From Methanomicrobiales archaeon (GTDB taxonomy: Archaea > Halobacteriota > Methanomicrobia > Methanomicrobiales > JACTUA01): DNA of 15,454 bases. The stretch is from positions 1 through 15,454 of the forward strand of contig JAJRCM010000168.1 in NCBI GenBank assembly GCA_028678965.1, given 5' to 3'. The notes beneath the pieces are model-generated. The model was not told where the DNA came from. It ran no database searches and saw only the letters and a program-made list of their open reading frames with translations. Shown here piece by piece: positions 13,729 through 15,454 of the stretch; position 1 is the first letter of the stretch, and the number at the start of each line of letters is the position of its first letter. The translations under genes were made by a program, and so were the position numbers.

Positions 13729-14976
13729 TCAGGTCGTGCAGGCTGGATCAGTCCCGCCGGGGCTGTCGACATGGACGACATCGATCCGAACCACGCGTGC
13801 TGCTCTCCCCAGCGTGCTGGAGAGACTGGGGTCAGTGCGGCCTTCATCGCCGGATACCAGTTCTTTGATATAGAGGCCTGCTTCTCCGATGACATCGATT
13901 AAAAATCTGCCATCCTCGATCCCCATAACCTCGATATCGATGACGCGTCGCTCCCTGACCAGATCAGCCCGCCGGTGAACGACCCTTCGCGGGGTTCGCT
14001 GGTGTATGGTCACCCCACGGAGCTGGTCCAGTGCATCATGCAGTGATTCCAGGGATATGCTGCCGTCAACCTCGACGAGAATCCTGTACCTCTTATACGA
14101 CTGTTTCGATTTAATGGTTTGCACGGTCGCGCGGTCGGAGAATTCCTCCAAGGTCACCGAGACGCGGTTCGCTTCCTTCTCGTTAATACGTCGCTCGAGT
14201 GTGGGAAGATCGACCGAGCGCATACGGGGGGAGACGACCTCCATAACAAACGGCCGGCCGCTGCCTATCATCCGGGCGTCAATATCCTCCCTCCCTGACC
14301 CGTGAAGGATGGCATCCGCTGCCTGAAAGCAAGCGACCACGTGCCTCCCAATCAGCTCCTCTACGGAATCCTGATACATCTTGCCAGTGAACTCGCAGCG
14401 CGGGCAGCCCGACCCCTGGCACTCCCGGCAGAACCAGCGGGTCTGTGGGATACCCCGCTCGTACTTGCAGTACCGGCCCCTGATGAACAAGGGGTTGACC
14501 TGCACCTCCACACTATTTCTTGCGAGTGCGAGAATTACCACAACATCGGGGCGGGTAAAGTCTACCTCTTTACCAGTGAGGAGCGCGATTCGCTTCCCCA
14601 CCTCCCGGTTCATCTCTGCTTTGAGGGGTTCGGGATCGGTGAGCCCGCAGTCGCTCCATTCGAGCTCCTCGCTCTCCGCCATCAGGGGGGGCACTCGGGT
14701 TCCCACGAGGAATGTGGTGTACTCCAAACCCTCGAGTGCCGCCACCGCTCGCTCCGCCCAGCGATCGAGGTGCTGGAAGAGGTCCCCGCAGATCCAGCAG
14801 GAAGCCGTTTCATCAGTGTAGGGAGTATTTGCATGGAGAACATGGCTCACCCGGAGGGCATGACCGCGTGCATCGTTGGAGAGTCCATGTGACCGCTTGC
14901 CAAAGCACCTCCCCAGGCAGTGGTCGCAGATCGGACCATAGGAGAGTAGCTTCCCAACGAGCTCCATCAGGTCCAT
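13729..14976 (-). CDS. pus10: tRNA pseudouridine synthase Pus10
   Basis: A 415-residue archaeal Pus10, which makes pseudouridine at tRNA positions 54 and 55 in the T-loop. The N-terminal part carries zinc-type cysteines C17, C20, C60 and C63, then a THUMP-like region; CxxC pairs are also found at 183-186 and 191-194. The catalytic motif GREDID is at 228-233, with D231 the likely nucleophile. Length is normal. GGAGGGAT precedes ATG 14976, which overlaps the stop of trmY by 10 bases. Pseudouridine 54 made here is the substrate of that neighbour. Confidence 0.95.
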   Translation of the reverse strand: MDLMELVGKLLSYGPICDHCLGRCFGKRSHGLSNDARGHALRVSHVLHANTPYTDETASCWICGDLFQHLDRWAERAVAALEGLEYTTFLVGTRVPPLMAESEELEWSDCGLTDPEPLKAEMNREVGKRIALLTGKEVDFTRPDVVVILALARNSVEVQVNPLFIRGRYCKYERGIPQTRWFCRECQGSGCPRCEFTGKMYQDSVEELIGRHVVACFQAADAILHGSGREDIDARMIGSGRPFVMEVVSPRMRSVDLPTLERRINEKEANRVSVTLEEFSDRATVQTIKSKQSYKRYRILVEVDGSISLESLHDALDQLRGVTIHQRTPRRVVHRRADLVRERRVIDIEVMGIEDGRFLIDVIGEAGLYIKELVSGDEGRTDPSLSSTLGRAARVVRIDVVHVDSPGGTDPACTT

Positions 14977-15454
14977 CCAACATCCCTCCGGTCCAGTTCA
15001 TTGTGGATGAGAGTGATCACATGATCCGCATGGAGGGAGCGGGGGCTAACCGAGAACCGTGGGCAATCACCAACGAGTGCACGCTCTTCATCGGTCAGAT
15101 TCAGGTGATCGCTCAGGAGGAACGTGGTGGGGATAGTAGAGATGTGCCTGAGATCTTCTCCCCCTTCATTGGCAAGGGCAATCTGGTGTTCAGTGAGAAA
15201 GGCCTCAAGCCCAGCTACCCGGATGTAGATACCTGTGGTTGACTGGCGGAACTCCCGTCCGGCAGGCAATGCGAGTGCCTTCCGGAGGAGAGCTGCGGTA
15301 CTCCGCTCATCAGGATTCAGGTACCGTACCTCCTCGCCCTTGATGAGTATCGTCTTTGGGGGGACTGGTGCACCGCAAAGGATAAGGTAACACTCAACAT
15401 CGCGCCGCAGCGTGTGGGAGAGGAAGAAGGCAGTCTGGACACAGCGGCAGAGCA
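14967..15454 (-). CDS. trmY: tRNA (pseudouridine(54)-N1)-methyltransferase TrmY, 5' end outside window
   Basis: The last 161 residues of TrmY are visible, reading in frame from 15452; the start lies beyond the window. This SPOUT-family enzyme methylates N1 of pseudouridine 54 in archaeal tRNA, which takes the place of bacterial m5U54. Recognised segments are RCVQTAFFLSH near the visible start, YLNPDERSTAALL, STTGIYIR, and the C-terminal LTDEERAL and SLHADHVI stretch. ATG 15269 is internal and not the true start. The stop overlaps the pus10 start, linking synthesis of two sequential enzymes. Confidence 0.92.
   Translation of the reverse strand, partial: LCRCVQTAFFLSHTLRRDVECYLILCGAPVPPKTILIKGEEVRYLNPDERSTAALLRKALALPAGREFRQSTTGIYIRVAGLEAFLTEHQIALANEGGEDLRHISTIPTTFLLSDHLNLTDEERALVGDCPRFSVSPRSLHADHVITLIHNELDRRDVGWT

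Noticed and set aside
1..15454. CRISPR array, insertion sequences, rRNA or complete tRNA genes
   Set aside because: No regularly spaced direct repeats, transposase-like proteins, terminal inverted repeats or RNA gene structures were seen.

Overview
The window looks like a chromosomal segment of a hydrogenotrophic methanogen, most likely order Methanomicrobiales. The reasons are an F420H2 oxidase (FprA)-type flavodiiron protein with rubredoxins and desulfoferrodoxin, an archaeal phosphoribulokinase, the archaeal block rpl21e-rpoF-DUF655-rsmA-hemK-like, archaeal Pus10 and TrmY, box A-type promoters and GGAGGTGAT-like ribosome binding sites. Genus and species cannot be given from this sequence.

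Layout. (1) 256-2166, plus strand: an oxygen-defence operon of two tiny rubredoxins, a flavodiiron protein and a two-iron superoxide reductase, with overlaps or spacings of a few bases. The first rubredoxin has Tyr in place of one iron-binding Cys. (2) 2242-3201, plus: phosphoribulokinase, presumably for the archaeal reductive hexulose-phosphate pathway; no Rubisco gene is present here. (3) 3239-3418, minus: a 59-residue protein not listed among long ORFs, with two CxxC knuckles and one membrane helix. (4) 3436-3673: a very AT-rich divergent promoter region and a long leader. (5) 3674-6813, plus: a nitrogenase-like set, one NifH-type ATPase followed by two short component-1-type subunits that overlap by 14 bases. 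This is the most interesting part of the window. All [4Fe-4S] and P-cluster-type cysteines are kept, but the FeMo-cofactor ligand positions are not. (6) 9823-6975, minus: leuC-leuD-leuB-type operon (leucine or coenzyme B 2-oxoacid elongation). (7) 10863-9970, minus: HEAT-repeat protein preceded in frame by a zinc-ribbon segment. (8) 15454-11045, minus: translation and transcription block trmY (cut by the window end), pus10, rpl21e, rpoF, DUF655, rsmA and a hemK-like methyltransferase.

How they work together. FprA reduces O2 to water with F420H2, and superoxide reductase with rubredoxin removes superoxide, which protects oxygen-sensitive enzymes such as the adjacent nitrogenase-like system and the aconitase-type LeuC. 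The nitrogenase-like set has the parts for ATP-driven low-potential electron transfer to a double-subunit catalytic component; its substrate cannot be read from the window. Pus10 and TrmY act in sequence on tRNA position 54 and are translationally overlapping.
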